Assembly (NCBI GenBank): GCA_002068205.1
Contig: MVZB01000063.1
Coordinates: 1-14,445 of the forward strand
Direction of reading: 5' to 3'
From: a candidate division BRC1 bacterium ADurb.BinA292
Lineage (GTDB): Bacteria; Sumerlaeota; Sumerlaeia; MVZB01
DNA: 14,445 nt
Under the pieces are notes generated by a model that was not told where the DNA came from, did no database searches, and saw nothing but the letters and a program-made list of their open reading frames with translations. A program made the position numbers and the translations under genes. Of the stretch, positions 1 to 7,617 are shown one piece after another. How positions within the stretch are numbered: position 1 is the first letter of the stretch; each line of letters opens with the position of its first letter.

Positions 1-1
1 C

Positions 2-1468
2 AGCCAGCGGCTCGAAGGCTGGACGCTGCTGCCGGAGCGTTACGACGATGGCGGCTTCTCGGGCGGCAACATGGAACGCCCGGCGCTCAAGCGGCTGATG
101 GCGGATGCCGAGGCCGGATTGATCGACTGCCTCATAGTCTACAAGGTCGACCGCCTCAGCCGCTCGCTGATGGACTTTGCACGCATCATGGAAATCCTCG
201 ACCGCCGCAACGTCTCCTTCGTCTCCGTAACGCAGCAGTTCAACACGACCAACTCGATGGGGCGACTCACGCTCAACATCCTCCTGTCCTTCGCGCAGTT
301 CGAACGCGAGATCATCGCCGAACGAACGCGCGACAAGATGTCGGCCGCCCGGCGCAAGGGCAAATGGGTCGGCGGCATGCCGGTGCTCGGTTACGATGTC
401 GATCCTCGCGGTGGCCGGCTCCTTGTCAACGAGGAGGAGGCCGCGCAGGTGCGCGAGATATTCGAGATCTACCTTCAGGAGCAGGGGCTCGTCACCGCGG
501 CGCAGGAACTGGCCCGTCGGGGCCTCGTCACCAAACGCTGGGTGACGAAGAAGGGCATTGAGCGCGGCGGTCATCTATTCAACAAGAACAGCCTGTTCGG
601 CTTGCTGACCAATATCATTTACGTCGGCAAGGTGGACTACAAAGGGTCCATCTACGACGGCGAACATCCGGCAATCTTGGGCGAAGGGATCTGGCGGCGT
701 GTGCAGGAGCGGCTTCGCCACAACGGTCGATCGGGCGGAGTAGAGGTCCGCAACAAGTATGGCGGCCTGCTCAAGGGCCTCATCTTCTGCGAGGCGTGCC
801 ACGCCGCGATGATCCACACATGGACCGTCACGGCCAAAAACAAACGGCGCTACCGCTACTACGTCTGTTCTCACGCGCAGAAGCACGGTTGGGACACCTG
901 CCCGACCAAGTCGCTGCCCGCGCGCGATATTGAGCAGTTCGTCGTGGGGCGCATCCGGGCCATCGGCCAGGACGACGCGCTGCTAGAAGAGACGCTCCGG
1001 GCGGCGCGCAACGAGAACGAAGATCGGCTTCGGACGCTCCAGGACGAGGAACGTGCATTGCTCAGGCAGCTTCGCGAACTCGGTGCGGAAGAGCGCAAGC
1101 TCGCCAAGGATATCGGGAAAGATAACGGCCATACGGGAGCCATGACCGAATCACTCAGCCGCCTGCAGACCCGCATGCGCGAAGCACATGAGCGTGCAAC
1201 CGGAGCGCGCAACGAGATCATTGCGGTCTCCGGCCAGCTTGTGTCCGAACGGGAAATGCGGCTGGCCTTCTCGCTCTTCGATCCCATCTGGGACTCGCTC
1301 ACGCCCAAGGAGCAGACCCGCGCGATGCGCCTGATCGTCGAACGCGTCGGCTACGACCCCGCCGAAGGAGCCGTCTCAATCCTTTTCCAGCCGACGGGCA
1401 TTCGCGCGTTGGCCGAGCAGGTCGGCCAATCCGAATCCGAGTCTGAAGACATCGACAAGGAGCAATGA
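2..1468 (+). CDS. Large serine recombinase, 5'-truncated by window edge
   Basis: Site-specific DNA recombinase of the resolvase/invertase (large serine recombinase) family, which cuts and rejoins att sites of integrating elements. The frame is open to the window edge, so 23 codons precede the first in-window ATG (71) and the true start lies outside; the catalytic Ser near the family N-terminus is therefore not visible. Counting from codon 2, I see the end of the catalytic domain (GGFSGG, YKVDRLSRS near residue 47, and the FAQFERE/ERT helix near 97-108), then a recombinase domain (about 120-240). A zinc ribbon follows with Cys at about 263, 266, 289 and 300 (CxxC...C...C), then a charged coiled-coil (about 335-430). 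This order is the standard architecture of the family. The stop overlaps the next ATG (ATGA), so the two genes are probably co-translated. Most likely the integrase of a prophage or integrative element extending leftward. Confidence 0.93.
   Translation, partial: SQRLEGWTLLPERYDDGGFSGGNMERPALKRLMADAEAGLIDCLIVYKVDRLSRSLMDFARIMEILDRRNVSFVSVTQQFNTTNSMGRLTLNILLSFAQFEREIIAERTRDKMSAARRKGKWVGGMPVLGYDVDPRGGRLLVNEEEAAQVREIFEIYLQEQGLVTAAQELARRGLVTKRWVTKKGIERGGHLFNKNSLFGLLTNIIYVGKVDYKGSIYDGEHPAILGEGIWRRVQERLRHNGRSGGVEVRNKYGGLLKGLIFCEACHAAMIHTWTVTAKNKRRYRYYVCSHAQKHGWDTCPTKSLPARDIEQFVVGRIRAIGQDDALLEETLRAARNENEDRLRTLQDEERALLRQLRELGAEERKLAKDIGKDNGHTGAMTESLSRLQTRMREAHERATGARNEIIAVSGQLVSEREMRLAFSLFDPIWDSLTPKEQTRAMRLIVERVGYDPAEGAVSILFQPTGIRALAEQVGQSESESEDIDKEQ
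1457..1462 (+). promoter_or_regulatory. Ribosome binding site of the HTH gene
   Basis: AAGGAG lies inside the last codons of the recombinase gene. It is only 2 nt from the first ATG (1465) but 11 nt from a second in-frame ATG (1474), so neither spacing is ideal. Actual initiation may be at 1474 (144 aa), or by re-initiation at the ATGA overlap. Confidence 0.5.
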
Positions 1469-1908
1469 GCAGCATGGAGAAACTCAAGATCGTCGCCCAC
1501 GTCCACTTCGGGCGCGAGAAACGGGGCAAACGCCGCCTTCTGGCCGGCAGAGCGCCCCAGCCCGAACGACAGATGGAACAGGGGAACATCCCGCGCCTGG
1601 CGCGCCTGATGGCCCTTGCGATCCACTTCGAGGGGTTGCTGGCACGCGGCGAGGTCAAGGACATGGCCGAACTCGCCCGCCTGGGTCACGTCACCCGCGC
1701 CCGCATCACCCAAATCATGAACCTCCGCCTCCTCGCCGCCGACATCCAGGAAGCCCTGCTTGACCTACCACGGACCATGAAGGGGCGGGACCGGTTGCAA
1801 TATAGGCACGTTCAACCGATGACCGTGACATTGAGTTGGGGAAAGCAACGGGAGATGTGGGCAATGCTTGATGGTCGATTTCCTGCCGCAGCTGATCATA
1901 AACGGTAA
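1465..1908 (+). CDS. Small helix-turn-helix protein coupled to the recombinase
   Basis: Basic 147-aa protein of unknown function. Residues 44-60 form a hydrophobic helix (RLMALAIHFEGLL). Residues 66-88 look like a helix-turn-helix of the ParB/KorB or Xre kind (AELARLGHV turn RARITQIMNL). A tail follows with KGRD and a W-x-K-Q-R-x-x-W pattern (about 125-132). From memory, similar small HTH proteins are encoded directly after serine recombinases in planctomycete-type genomes; I could not check this. The 4-bp ATGA overlap indicates one transcript with the recombinase. It could be a recombination directionality or accessory factor, or a regulator of the element; the sequence does not decide. The stop codon (1906-1908) directly abuts the stop of the convergent protease gene at 1909, and no terminator is visible between them. 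Confidence 0.8.
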   Translation: MSSMEKLKIVAHVHFGREKRGKRRLLAGRAPQPERQMEQGNIPRLARLMALAIHFEGLLARGEVKDMAELARLGHVTRARITQIMNLRLLAADIQEALLDLPRTMKGRDRLQYRHVQPMTVTLSWGKQREMWAMLDGRFPAAADHKR

Positions 1909-4900
1909 TCAATCAAATTCTGCGCCGGTTCGATTCATCATGGTTACCAAATCAGCCACATCGATTTTGCCGTCGCCGTTCAGATCGAGTGATCCGGGGG
2001 CAAGCGACTGGATGGAAATCCGGCCGAGAAGGACGTCGATCAGTGTTGCGGCTTCTGAGGCATCGGCGGCGCAAGGCACGACCTGCACCCATGTTTCGGC
2101 GCCCTCGCCGAAGGGTGTCGAGCCGGCGCGCAAACCCCAGGCCGTCCGGTAGACGCCCGGCGTGGCGGGGGCATTGGTGCGGATCTCGACGATGGCGGTT
2201 GAGCCGCGCTCGATCTGCTGGAGACCCATGAATTCGGCCGTGGCGAGGCCCGTCAGCGGATCGATGCCATCGAGCGCGCGCAATCCAAAACCGGACAACC
2301 CGGACCAGCGATCGCTGGAACCGTTTTCAACGTGAACGCGCAGGATCATCTCCGCGCCGGCGTTGACGACCGCGGGCGACTCGACTCGTGTCACTCGTCC
2401 GCCCTGGCGCGGCCGCTCGAAACGATACACGGGAGGCTCGGGGTCGGCGCTGCCGTCGCTCCCGATAAGAGTGACACGCAACTCGAAGGCTGCCGTGCCG
2501 TCATTGGGCCAATCCCATGAACAATCGGCCAGCCAGCAGTTCTTGAGATCGTCCCAGCGCGTGAACGGATACTCGCCCAGCCCGATCCAATCGGCCGCCC
2601 CCTCGGGGCGATAGTCGATCACGACCTTCTGAGGTGTTTCCGACGTGCGGCTGCCTGTGATCACCAGCGGCATCGGGTCGGATTCGAGCATGAAGTTTGT
2701 CAGGTAAGCCAGGTAGCCGTAATTCGTGTTCTGCCAGGTAATGGAGACGGTGAACACCACACCGCTGGTCGCGCCCCACTGGTCGGTCGCGGCCAGCCGA
2801 ATCCGCGGCAGATAGTAGGGAACGTCGGTCAGGAAAGAAACGCGGAGCATCCGTGCCTGCGCATCGAGCCGCACGTCGAGCTCGGGTCCATGCTCAACGG
2901 AGAACGAGATCGGATCGCCTTCGTCATCCACGACCTCGAACGGTATTTCGAGCGTCTGCGGGAAGGTGAGGACCACTTCCTTGTTGCCGGCCGGGTTGAT
3001 GAAGCGAGGCGCGGTGTTGCGGCGCATCAGTTGCAGAGACGTGTCCCAGCCGAGAGGATTGCTTCCACCGCTGCTGCTCATGCCACTCCCACCGTCGGTC
3101 AGCGTCGCCTCGATGCCCAGGGGGATGCCAAAACATTCCGCCGGGGGAGTCCATGCCGCCTGATACAGGTTCGGTATCATTTCAGCCGACAGGTCAACAT
3201 TCGCCAGCACATCACCGGTCTCGGCATTATGGATGTCGATGCGCCCGGCCAGATCGGGGCGGCCACCTGCCTCACGCACCACGAAGCGCACCGGCCCTTC
3301 CCAGGCCACGCGCTCCCCGGCCCCGGCCGGCGGATCGGTCGTGACAGACGCCACCACGGGGGCGGTGGCCGTATCGACTACGTGTAGCTTCAGCGACACA
3401 GTCAGCACCGGTCTCTGCGGATCATTCGTATTGAAGAGCAGGTTTGTGCTCAATTCTTCCGCGGCGCCAGTTGCGCATTCGATCAGGAACTCGAACGAAC
3501 CGCCCGGCGCAATCGTTTGGACGCCAACCTGGCGGCATCCAAGCCACGGCGGCGCGGCAGCATCATCAAATGTCACATCAAGCGCCGCCCGACCTGTGTT
3601 ATTGATGCGGACCGGCAACTCGTATCGCGATCCTGTCCGAACCGTCAGTTCGTGCCATGCCGGTTCGGCCTTCGCCTGCGGTCCGGCATAGCCCTCGATG
3701 GCAAATGACCCGGCATCGACCCGGGCCGATCGCGTGCCATCGGAAATCAGCACGCGCAGCCTGGCTTCGTCCATTGCGGGAAAATCGTTACAGGGTATGG
3801 CGAACGTATTCTGCCCGTGAGGGATCGGGAACCAGTTGCCCACCGGGGTCCAGGTCGCCCCGCCATCTCCGCTCACCTTCACCCAGGCGTAGAGTTGTTC
3901 CCCGGCATCGACGTCGTCGGCCTGGAAGACAAGGGGGGCATTCCCCGCCAGCCGGGTCCCCGTCGCCGGGGAGATTATGCTGACAGTCGGAGCATGCGGG
4001 GAGAAGGTAACTTCCCGAAGCGTGCGCACTTCGTCGTCACGGTGGTAGGACTCGAAGACAACGGTGTTCACTGCGGAATCGTAAGGGATTTTGAACAACG
4101 GAGCTGTGACCAAGTTGCCCGCTTCCTGCTGGTCGTAGGCTCCCCACCTCCAGTAAGTGTCCTCCCGCACCGAGGCCGTTTGACCGTTGGACAGGCGGAC
4201 GCCGAGCGCGAGTGCCGAAGGGGAGACGCCTTCATGCGGCTGCCAAACCACGTCTGTGTCGACGAAGATGGGCCAGACATCCCGCATTGTGTACTGGTAA
4301 TCCGTCCAGGTCTGGCGTCCGAAGTAAGTTCCGCCGATCAGCATAACTTCCTGCGCGGTGGCCAAGGAAGCTTCCATCCCCAGATCTTTATCCCCCTGCG
4401 CTGATGCCTTCGTGTTCTCGATGATTGCCATCGTCGCCTCGTCCAGCAAGACACTGTAATCATCATTCGTCAGCCAGGGGCTTGGCGCACGATCATACAT
4501 AACAGTCTGGTGAGGCGGCTTGTTGACGCCGGGGGAATTGTAGATGCGCCGCATCGCGCGCGGGTCGAATCCATTGGCGCTCGCGCCGCAGATTCCTTCT
4601 CCGGTCTCGTAATTATAATTGTCGAGCAGGCCGAGCGTGTGCATGAATTCGTGTAACAGGTAGCTTTCGCGCATACCTGTGCCGTCAAGCAGGATCACTT
4701 CCCGGAACCGGGGCTCGGAGAGCCCGTCCGCGCCGATGACGCCCGCGGCCGAGACGCCGACGATCAGGTCCGGCCGGTCGGGAATTGATTCGCGCAGCCG
4801 CGCGAGATCCACGAAATAGGAGATTACCCGGTAGGGACCGAAGGTGTACCACGGCTCACTCATCCTCAGGTCGGGACCGTAGGTGAATTCGACCGGCCCG

Positions 4901-6498
4901 GGGAACAACGTGAGGAAATAGTCGTTCATCCTGGACATGCGTCCCGGCGAGGCCCAGGTGGTCATCACGCCGCGCCCGTGCGCTTTGTAAGCCCCCTCCG
5001 TATCGATCCCGACATAATGGACACGGAAGGGGCGCTCGCGCGCCGGAATCCGCTGTTCGCTGATGGAGCGCGGCGCCCATAACGGAGATAGCGGCACGTC
5101 GTCCCCCAGCCCGTCTTCCCAAACGATCTGGTGGCGGTATGTCTTGGAGCTGGCCTCGGGCAGCACACCGTAGAAATAAGCGTTAACGGAGTTGGCGTGG
5201 TCATCCGGCGTCAGCGCCGCGGCGCATTTGGCCGTCAAGCCGGTGATTTCTGCGGCCAGCACATCATTCTCATAAATGTTGAGCGTGAAATCCCCGAAGG
5301 AGTCGCCGGCCGCCAAGTAATTCACAGCCCGGCTGTCGATGGCGAATTTCGCGACGTAATAGGCCGGCGAATCGCTGTGGAGCTGGTTCTCGTAAACATC
5401 ATCGACAATTTGCGTCAGCGAATTGTTGAGTATCATGCGCGGCGCGACCGTTACGTCCACCGTTCGCGTGTCGGTGCCCCCGCCATTGACCTCGATTTCG
5501 ACCTCCCCCGCGCTGTCGCTGTATTCGCCGTAGGCGCTGACGGCTCCCTGAAGTATCAGCCGCACGCCGGTGACGGGGCGTCCACGTGGGTCCTTGACGC
5601 GAATTCTGAGCGTTCCCTTGAAAGTCCAAAGATCCTCGATTTTCAAGCGGCTTTCACAGTATCCGACCGATCCGCCGTCGGCCGCGAGCCCGGCAAACGG
5701 AGGATTAACGTGGAGGTCCCGGAGCGGTTCGACAACCGCCCCGCCGCCGCCAACGTTGATCTCGACTTCGCCTTTGTCATCGGACTCGAACCAGGGTGAC
5801 AGGTAGAACGTAACCTCCTCATAGGACGGTTTCAGCACCGTCTTGTATCGCGCCCGAAACTGAACGCCGGGCGCGGGGATCGTGGCGCTGGCATTGAGTG
5901 GATCGTAGGTGGTGACGCGCGCCTTGAAGGTCAGGTTCATCATGTCGGGCGAATCGGTCAGATCGCTCAGATTGGAGGATTCTCCCCACGGATCGAAGAT
6001 TTGCACAGGCATGCCTTCGCCCAGGCGGTATTCAAGCCACGCAATGGGCCGGCCGACATTAATTTTCGTGTTAATCCAGACATTACCCGCCTCGGGACCA
6101 TAAGCCGAAAAATCGCCGCTAAAATAGGTGCCGATCTCACTGATCTTCGCGCCCAGTTCGACGGCGGTCGTCGCGGAGATGTACTCGGCGTACATTTTGG
6201 CTTCGGTCACCTCGGCACCGCGCGGCAAAACGTCAGGATAATTTTGCTGCAACATCACCTCCGTTTGTCCGTGCGCGGTGAAAAAAGAATCGCCCCAGAC
6301 GATCAACGGTGGCCCCTGGCTTTCCACGGCCAAACTGACCGTGACCGGGTCGTTCCATGCCGAGAACGCGCCGGGCGTGCTGACTTCCACCCGGGACTGC
6401 TCGACCCAGCCGGGCTGCAAGCCGATCTGCTCGGCGGCGATCGGGAAGTGCATCAGACAACTCGCCAGAATGTACGCAGCCAAATGAATGCGAAACAT
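1909..6498 (-). CDS. Secreted metzincin-type metalloprotease with C-terminal dockerin-like repeat
   Basis: 1529-aa predicted exoprotease. I chose the ATG at 6498 over the upstream one (6552): it has AAGGA 7 nt upstream and begins a signal peptide (hydrophobic residues 6-21, likely cut after PIAA22). A lipobox-like LASC at 11-14 is an alternative. Residues 23-550 are beta-rich, with a CNA/carboxypeptidase-regulatory-like segment near 306. The catalytic core holds HEFMHTLGLLD at 616-626: H616, E617, H620 and a third-ligand Asp626, matching the metzincin HExxHxxGxxD form. A Met-turn candidate VMYD follows (M667). From about 830 onward come several Ig-like or cadherin-like beta-sandwich modules, including an ASPM/Hydin-like one near 940-1040. 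A canonical EF-hand/dockerin loop at D1505-D1516 (D-L-N-G-D-G-K-I-D..D) ends the protein. Probable role: extracellular or surface protein degradation. The exact peptidase family is uncertain. Confidence 0.85.
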   Translation of the reverse strand: MFRIHLAAYILASCLMHFPIAAEQIGLQPGWVEQSRVEVSTPGAFSAWNDPVTVSLAVESQGPPLIVWGDSFFTAHGQTEVMLQQNYPDVLPRGAEVTEAKMYAEYISATTAVELGAKISEIGTYFSGDFSAYGPEAGNVWINTKINVGRPIAWLEYRLGEGMPVQIFDPWGESSNLSDLTDSPDMMNLTFKARVTTYDPLNASATIPAPGVQFRARYKTVLKPSYEEVTFYLSPWFESDDKGEVEINVGGGGAVVEPLRDLHVNPPFAGLAADGGSVGYCESRLKIEDLWTFKGTLRIRVKDPRGRPVTGVRLILQGAVSAYGEYSDSAGEVEIEVNGGGTDTRTVDVTVAPRMILNNSLTQIVDDVYENQLHSDSPAYYVAKFAIDSRAVNYLAAGDSFGDFTLNIYENDVLAAEITGLTAKCAAALTPDDHANSVNAYFYGVLPEASSKTYRHQIVWEDGLGDDVPLSPLWAPRSISEQRIPARERPFRVHYVGIDTEGAYKAHGRGVMTTWASPGRMSRMNDYFLTLFPGPVEFTYGPDLRMSEPWYTFGPYRVISYFVDLARLRESIPDRPDLIVGVSAAGVIGADGLSEPRFREVILLDGTGMRESYLLHEFMHTLGLLDNYNYETGEGICGASANGFDPRAMRRIYNSPGVNKPPHQTVMYDRAPSPWLTNDDYSVLLDEATMAIIENTKASAQGDKDLGMEASLATAQEVMLIGGTYFGRQTWTDYQYTMRDVWPIFVDTDVVWQPHEGVSPSALALGVRLSNGQTASVREDTYWRWGAYDQQEAGNLVTAPLFKIPYDSAVNTVVFESYHRDDEVRTLREVTFSPHAPTVSIISPATGTRLAGNAPLVFQADDVDAGEQLYAWVKVSGDGGATWTPVGNWFPIPHGQNTFAIPCNDFPAMDEARLRVLISDGTRSARVDAGSFAIEGYAGPQAKAEPAWHELTVRTGSRYELPVRINNTGRAALDVTFDDAAAPPWLGCRQVGVQTIAPGGSFEFLIECATGAAEELSTNLLFNTNDPQRPVLTVSLKLHVVDTATAPVVASVTTDPPAGAGERVAWEGPVRFVVREAGGRPDLAGRIDIHNAETGDVLANVDLSAEMIPNLYQAAWTPPAECFGIPLGIEATLTDGGSGMSSSGGSNPLGWDTSLQLMRRNTAPRFINPAGNKEVVLTFPQTLEIPFEVVDDEGDPISFSVEHGPELDVRLDAQARMLRVSFLTDVPYYLPRIRLAATDQWGATSGVVFTVSITWQNTNYGYLAYLTNFMLESDPMPLVITGSRTSETPQKVVIDYRPEGAADWIGLGEYPFTRWDDLKNCWLADCSWDWPNDGTAAFELRVTLIGSDGSADPEPPVYRFERPRQGGRVTRVESPAVVNAGAEMILRVHVENGSSDRWSGLSGFGLRALDGIDPLTGLATAEFMGLQQIERGSTAIVEIRTNAPATPGVYRTAWGLRAGSTPFGEGAETWVQVVPCAADASEAATLIDVLLGRISIQSLAPGSLDLNGDGKIDVADLVTMMNRTGAEFD

Positions 6499-6505
6499 CG
6501 GGAAA

Positions 6506-6510
6506 TCCTT
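6506..6510 (-). promoter_or_regulatory. Ribosome binding site deciding the protease start
   Basis: On the minus strand GGTGAAGGA precedes the ATG at 6498, with AAGGA 7 nt away. It supports this start over the longer frame from 6552, whose extra 18 residues would put a polar segment ahead of the signal peptide. Confidence 0.7.
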
Positions 6511-6554
6511 CACCGCTCGAATTTGGAATGCCACCTGTCGGGGAGGCCACATTC

Positions 6555-6568
6555 GGCTCTCAAGAGCC
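6555..6568. repeat. Palindrome upstream of the protease gene
   Basis: Six-base arms GGCTCT and AGAGCC around a 2-nt centre. It lies 57 bp upstream of the protease start codon, a position suitable for an operator near the promoter. Function is inferred from position only. Confidence 0.4.
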
Positions 6569-6721
6569 CAATATCCTTAGACGTAACTATGTTGGCTCCG
6601 CAAGCCGATGTCTACAAAAAGAGCCCCTTGATCTCTCATCTTCCCTCAATCCTACTATGTTCCTGAACCTGATCGTGGTTGGAGATGATAAGCCAGGTAT
6701 TGGCTTGCCAACTTATCTGTA

Positions 6722-6750
6722 GTTCAGGTGATATCTCTGTGGAGTTCAGG
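6722..6750. repeat. Direct repeat GTTCAGG, 22-bp period
   Basis: AGTTCAGG occurs at 6721-6728 and 6743-6750, so starts are 22 bp apart, about two helical turns. CTCTGT also recurs after each copy. An inverted copy (CCTGAAC) lies at 6662-6668. This could be a regulator binding array or the remnant of a small duplication. Confidence 0.4.
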
Positions 6751-6831
6751 CTCTGTAAGAACCTTGCAAAAGATTCCAATTCCAGTGTTCTTGTTCATGC
6801 CCTCTGGCGCTAAACAGCCGTCTCGCAAAGG

Positions 6832-7170
6832 TTGGTCAAGGGCGGGCGGAAAGCTGACCGCCCGGTAAACACCTCGGCACATCCCGATCCTTGGATTAGC
6901 TTCGCTTGCGCCGCTGGGCTGTGTGGGTTGCTTCCGGGGTGGGCAAAAGGTTGTGATCTGTTAACCCTGTATGGAGCGTTAACGAGGATTTCCCATGTTT
7001 CGAGAGGGTTCGGAGAGAGAAACGGGCCGAACCATGATGGTTGGCTCTGGTGGAACGGAACGCGCGTTTGAAACAGAGGGAACCGAGAGAGAGGTGGGGA
7101 ATGGTCCAAACCCTTTAGAATCAGGGCGAATCGGCGGCCATCGCCGCAGGCGTGGCCCGATGGTCTCCTG
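6832..7170. other. Unexplained block between protease upstream region and tRNA terminator
   Basis: No gene I can support. Short frames are open on both strands (79 codons plus at 6832-7071, 99 codons minus at 6810-7109), but neither has a recognisable domain, and their mutual openness suggests a structured or repetitive non-coding element. Visible structure: a hairpin with arms CGGGCGG/CCGCCCG and an 8-nt loop at 6843-6864; GTTAAC at 6960-6965 and 6978-6983, with a third at 7170-7175; and nested inverted repeats near 7127-7162 (ATCGG...CCGAT enclosing GCGG/CCGC). Confidence 0.35.
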
Positions 7171-7176
7171 TTAACG

Positions 7177-7201
7177 AAAAAGCCCCCTCGAAAGGGGGCT
7201 T
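7177..7201 (-). terminator. Intrinsic terminator of tRNA-Asn
   Basis: A perfect 9-bp stem (7180-7188 with 7193-7201, AGCCCCCT/AGGGGGCT plus one A-T pair) closes a 4-nt loop. Read leftward on the minus strand it runs into TTTTT (7181 to 7177). It starts 7 bp after the encoded CCA of the tRNA. Confidence 0.9.
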
Positions 7202-7208
7202 GAAGAGT

Positions 7209-7284
<76 letters not shown>

Positions 7285-7303
7285 GCAAGCCAAACGCGGC
7301 CCT

Positions 7304-7333
7304 ATCTTGAGCGAGGAGGGTGATGCTTGTCAA
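7304..7333 (-). promoter_or_regulatory. Candidate promoter of tRNA-Asn
   Basis: On the minus strand a consensus -35 TTGACA (7333-7328) is followed after 18 nt by CAAGAT (7309-7304; 3 of 6 bases match the -10 consensus). Predicted transcription would begin about 12 nt before the tRNA 5' end at 7284, a sensible spacing. The -10 is weak, so the exact hexamer is uncertain. Confidence 0.5.
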
Positions 7334-7337
7334 GCAT
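7323..7337. repeat. Perfect 15-nt palindrome over the tRNA promoter -35
   Basis: ATGCTTG-T-CAAGCAT: 7-base arms with a 1-nt centre, containing the -35 hexamer TTGACA on the minus strand. Such a site would suit a dimeric DNA-binding protein competing with RNA polymerase, but no regulator is identified. Confidence 0.55.
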
Positions 7338-7617
7338 GTCGGCGGTGATTTGTCAGGGCGAGAGTCCCTGCGGACGAGAACGACTTGCGCACGCGCCGAC
7401 GGATCACAACAAGGGATGAAGATGGGGGGTGAGCGGCCGATCCGAACGGTCCAGAACTTGCCGGATACATCAGCAGGGCAGTCCCGTCAGGGATGGTAGA
7501 CTTCAGCCCGCCACTTCAGCAGGAACCGAGATACCCATCGCAACAGAGACCCGTGGGGGCGGCGGAACCAACGTGAGCGATCTCAAGAGGCAATCACGTA
7601 GACGAGTGGACGATTGC
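7338..7617. other. Intergenic stretch between tRNA promoter and DUF2723 gene end
   Basis: Nothing firm. A small hairpin (CAGGG, 7-nt loop, CCCTG, 7354-7370) is visible. A 72-codon plus frame at 7429-7647 has no recognisable features and runs into the opposing gene. I could not find a U-rich terminator for the DUF2723 gene, which ends at 7618. Confidence 0.4.

Larger units (their letters stand above)
6553..6831. other. Non-coding upstream region of the protease with short repeats
   Basis: No convincing gene. The stretch is visibly less GC-rich than its surroundings. It holds a palindrome 57 bp upstream of the protease start (GGCTCT-CA-AGAGCC, 6555-6568). A small hairpin lies at 6690-6706 (AAGCCA, 5-nt loop, TGGCTT). 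Three copies of the heptamer GTTCAGG occur: inverted at 6662-6668 and direct at 6722-6728 and 6744-6750. The promoter of the protease gene should lie here, reading leftward, but I could not identify a good -10/-35 pair. Confidence 0.5.

Noticed and set aside
5131..5799. 222-codon plus-strand frame inside the protease gene
   Set aside because: It is antisense to a continuous 1529-aa reading frame with a signal peptide, active site and dockerin loop, and has no features of its own.
6499..6552. Longer N-terminus of the protease from the ATG at 6552
   Set aside because: The ATG at 6498 has a good ribosome binding site and directly begins the signal peptide; the extension would bury it.
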